Shown in pieces: positions 63,501 to 64,000 of a stretch of DNA of 64,000 nt. Numbering within the stretch: position 1 is the first letter of the stretch; each line of letters starts with the position of its first letter. The notes beneath the pieces were generated by a model. It worked only from the letters and a program-made list of their open reading frames with translations. It did no database searches and was not told the origin of the DNA. This DNA is from GCA-2731375 sp964631725 (GTDB lineage: Bacteria; Pseudomonadota; Alphaproteobacteria; GCA-2731375): assembly GCA_964631725.1 (NCBI GenBank), contig CAZVYX010000017.1, forward strand, positions 1 through 64,000, in the 5' to 3' direction. Both the position numbers and the translations under genes were made by a program.

Positions 63501-64000
63501 GCACCCACCGCCGTTTGCCGTTCCGCCGTCCTTTATGTTTTCCGCACCCTGGTGGACGGCAACATTCCCCTGAACGCCGGCTGTCTGAAACCGATCGAAA
63601 TCATCATTCCCGACGACTGCATGCTGAACCCGAAATATCCCGCCGCCGTGGTCGCCGGCAATGTGGAAACCTCGCAGAATATCGTCGATTGCCTGTTCGG
63701 CGCCCTGGGCCGCCTGGCCGCCTGTCAGGGCACCATGAACAACTTCACCTTCGGCGATGACGAGTTGCAGTATTACGAGACCATCTGTTCCGGCACCCCG
63801 GCCGGCCCGGGCTTCCGCGGTACCGACGCGGTGCATGCCCATATGACCAATTCGCGGCTGACCGATCCGGAAATTCTGGAATGGCGCTTCCCCGTGATGC
63901 TCGACAGTTTCGCCATCCGGCCCAATTCCGGGGGCAAGGGCGCCTATAATGGCGGCGCGGGGATCTTGCGCCGGATCCGCTTTCTGCGTCCCATGACCGC
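60579..64000 (+). CDS. Fused hydantoinase/5-oxoprolinase (HyuA-HyuB), 3' end beyond the window
   Basis: From the ATG at 60579 (AAGGA eight bases ahead) the frame is open to the window edge, 1140 codons. Residues 1 to about 680 are the HyuA half: WIDRGGTFTDVVARRPEG (ATP/phosphate loop), VKMGTTVGTNALLERKG, SGPAGGVVGAV, IGFDMGGTSTDVS and SCFGGAGGQHACLVADALG. From about 690 the HyuB half follows (DPVMLEIFNNLFMSTAEQMGLVLQKT, NAPYNGGTHLPDVTVITPVF, RGHHAEIGGISPGSMPP). This single-chain form resembles eukaryotic 5-oxoprolinase, which opens 5-oxoproline to glutamate with ATP; hydantoin substrates are also possible. About 100 to 150 residues are probably missing at the end. Confidence 0.93.
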   Translation, partial: MPEKWDFWIDRGGTFTDVVARRPEGGYLSHKLLSENPEQYPDAALQGIRDLLGVAKTDPIPTERVATVKMGTTVGTNALLERKGDRTLLVTNTGFHDALRIGYQNRPHLFELNVQLPEMLYEQVLEVDGRYTAHGEERTAIDLAGARAGLRAAFDDGIRACAIVFMHGYRFSDHERAVADVAGEIGFTQISTSHQVSPLMKLVGRGDTTVVDAYLSPILRRYVDRVAAELGDARLMFMQSNGGLTDAGLFQGKDCILSGPAGGVVGAVRTTAMAGFEKIIGFDMGGTSTDVSHYAGDFERAFESEVAGIRMRAPMMHIHTVAAGGGSILHYDGSRFTVGPDSAGANPGPACYRRGGPLAVTDCNVMLGKLNPDFFPKVFGPNGDEPLNREVVAETFAALASEVEAAGGGSMTPEAIAEGYLTIAVENMANAIKKISIQRGYDVSEYVLSCFGGAGGQHACLVADALGMKKVFIHPLAGVLSAYGMGLADVRAMRERAVEAVLDEGQMPALAKALDELAAEGLAELHGQDIAGDRISVLRKVHLRYEGTDTALVVDFADLAGIVAAFEEAHRQQFGFIDRTKAHVIEAVSIEAVGAGEPAVDAPLDATGGGRADTIPPLATVQAYMAGGYHAAPIIDRNHMRPGDKVSGPAILREDTATTVIEPGWQAAMTEVGHLVLSRIQPLPKRVAIGTDVDPVMLEIFNNLFMSTAEQMGLVLQKTTNSVNIKERLDFSCAVFDRVGELIANAPHIPVHLGSMDESIKAVIRVHGAAMRPGDVFVLNAPYNGGTHLPDVTVITPVFDDDDAGEAATVLFYVASRGHHAEIGGISPGSMPPNSRTVEEEGILIDNIKLVDQGHFLEDEMRALLASGPYPSRNPDSNIADLKAQIAACEKGVQELRRVVEHFGLDVVYAYMGHVQDNAEESVRRVIDVLQTGSFEVPLDNGSRIHVDVSIDHDNRSARIDFTGTSAQLESNFNAPTAVCRSAVLYVFRTLVDGNIPLNAGCLKPIEIIIPDDCMLNPKYPAAVVAGNVETSQNIVDCLFGALGRLAACQGTMNNFTFGDDELQYYETICSGTPAGPGFRGTDAVHAHMTNSRLTDPEILEWRFPVMLDSFAIRPNSGGKGAYNGGAGILRRIRFLRPMT

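Overview
The window looks like a chromosome segment of a high-GC alphaproteobacterium, probably of the Rhodospirillales type and possibly assembled from an environmental genome. The main pointers are the gene cluster murA - DUF2948 - hisG - hisD - UPF0262 - low-molecular-weight phosphatase, a DUF1465 protein, an alphaproteobacterial-style heat-shock promoter and RNA-thermometer arrangement ahead of a small heat-shock gene, and three tRNA genes with encoded CCA. The taxon is an inference; there is no rRNA to confirm it.

Layout. 1-7.4 kb: a partial 3-hydroxyisobutyrate-dehydrogenase-type gene, a GH51 arabinofuranosidase, a HigBA toxin-antitoxin pair, a selenoprotein of the UGSC type with its partner gene, an alpha/beta hydrolase, a sulfurtransferase and a ketopantoate-reductase-like gene. 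7.4-10.1 kb: a ParE-type toxin-antitoxin pair and two overlapping ATP-grasp ligase genes. 10.1-15.9 kb: a deaminase and the murA-his cluster, then tRNA-Thr. 16-30.2 kb: a catabolic accessory region with an LLM oxidoreductase, aldo/keto reductase, esterase, MetE-like protein, orphan molybdenum hydroxylase large subunit, two D-2-hydroxyacid dehydrogenases, a flavoprotein dehydrogenase, an old-yellow-enzyme/FAD fusion and a second, fused UGSC selenoprotein. 30.4-42 kb: pyridoxal kinase, tRNA-Val, EF-P, an inositol-phosphatase-family gene, an OmpA/MotA/MotB-like envelope set, an ABC exporter and ribosomal protein L31. 42-48.4 kb: a heat-shock gene and a methionine-cycle operon (ArsR-methyltransferase fusion, metF, metH). 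48.4-56.4 kb: cupin, TrkH, CoA-transferase, radical SAM protein, tRNA-Gly, a third hydroxyacid dehydrogenase, a MaoC dehydratase and a threonine-aldolase-like enzyme. 56.4-59.5 kb: an AT-rich island. 59.5-64 kb: a SelW-type selenoprotein, a DnaJ-domain protein and a fused hydantoinase/oxoprolinase that runs off the right edge.

Three genes are readable only if an in-frame UGA is decoded as selenocysteine: 2994-3515 (minus), 28527-30158 (minus) and 59457-59669 (minus). Each has a cysteine beside the UGA in a redox-like motif and a hairpin at the distance expected of a bacterial SECIS element. The two UGSC loci show the same pairing twice, once as adjacent genes and once as a single fused protein, which argues that the two domains work together.

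The AT-rich island at 56455-59456 carries a membrane-anchored response-regulator protein followed by a SIR2-like protein. It is bounded by two diverged copies of the last 45 bp of the selW gene, one a stranded fragment and one in the intact gene. This looks like an integration or gene-conversion scar, and the two genes are a candidate undescribed defence or signalling module.
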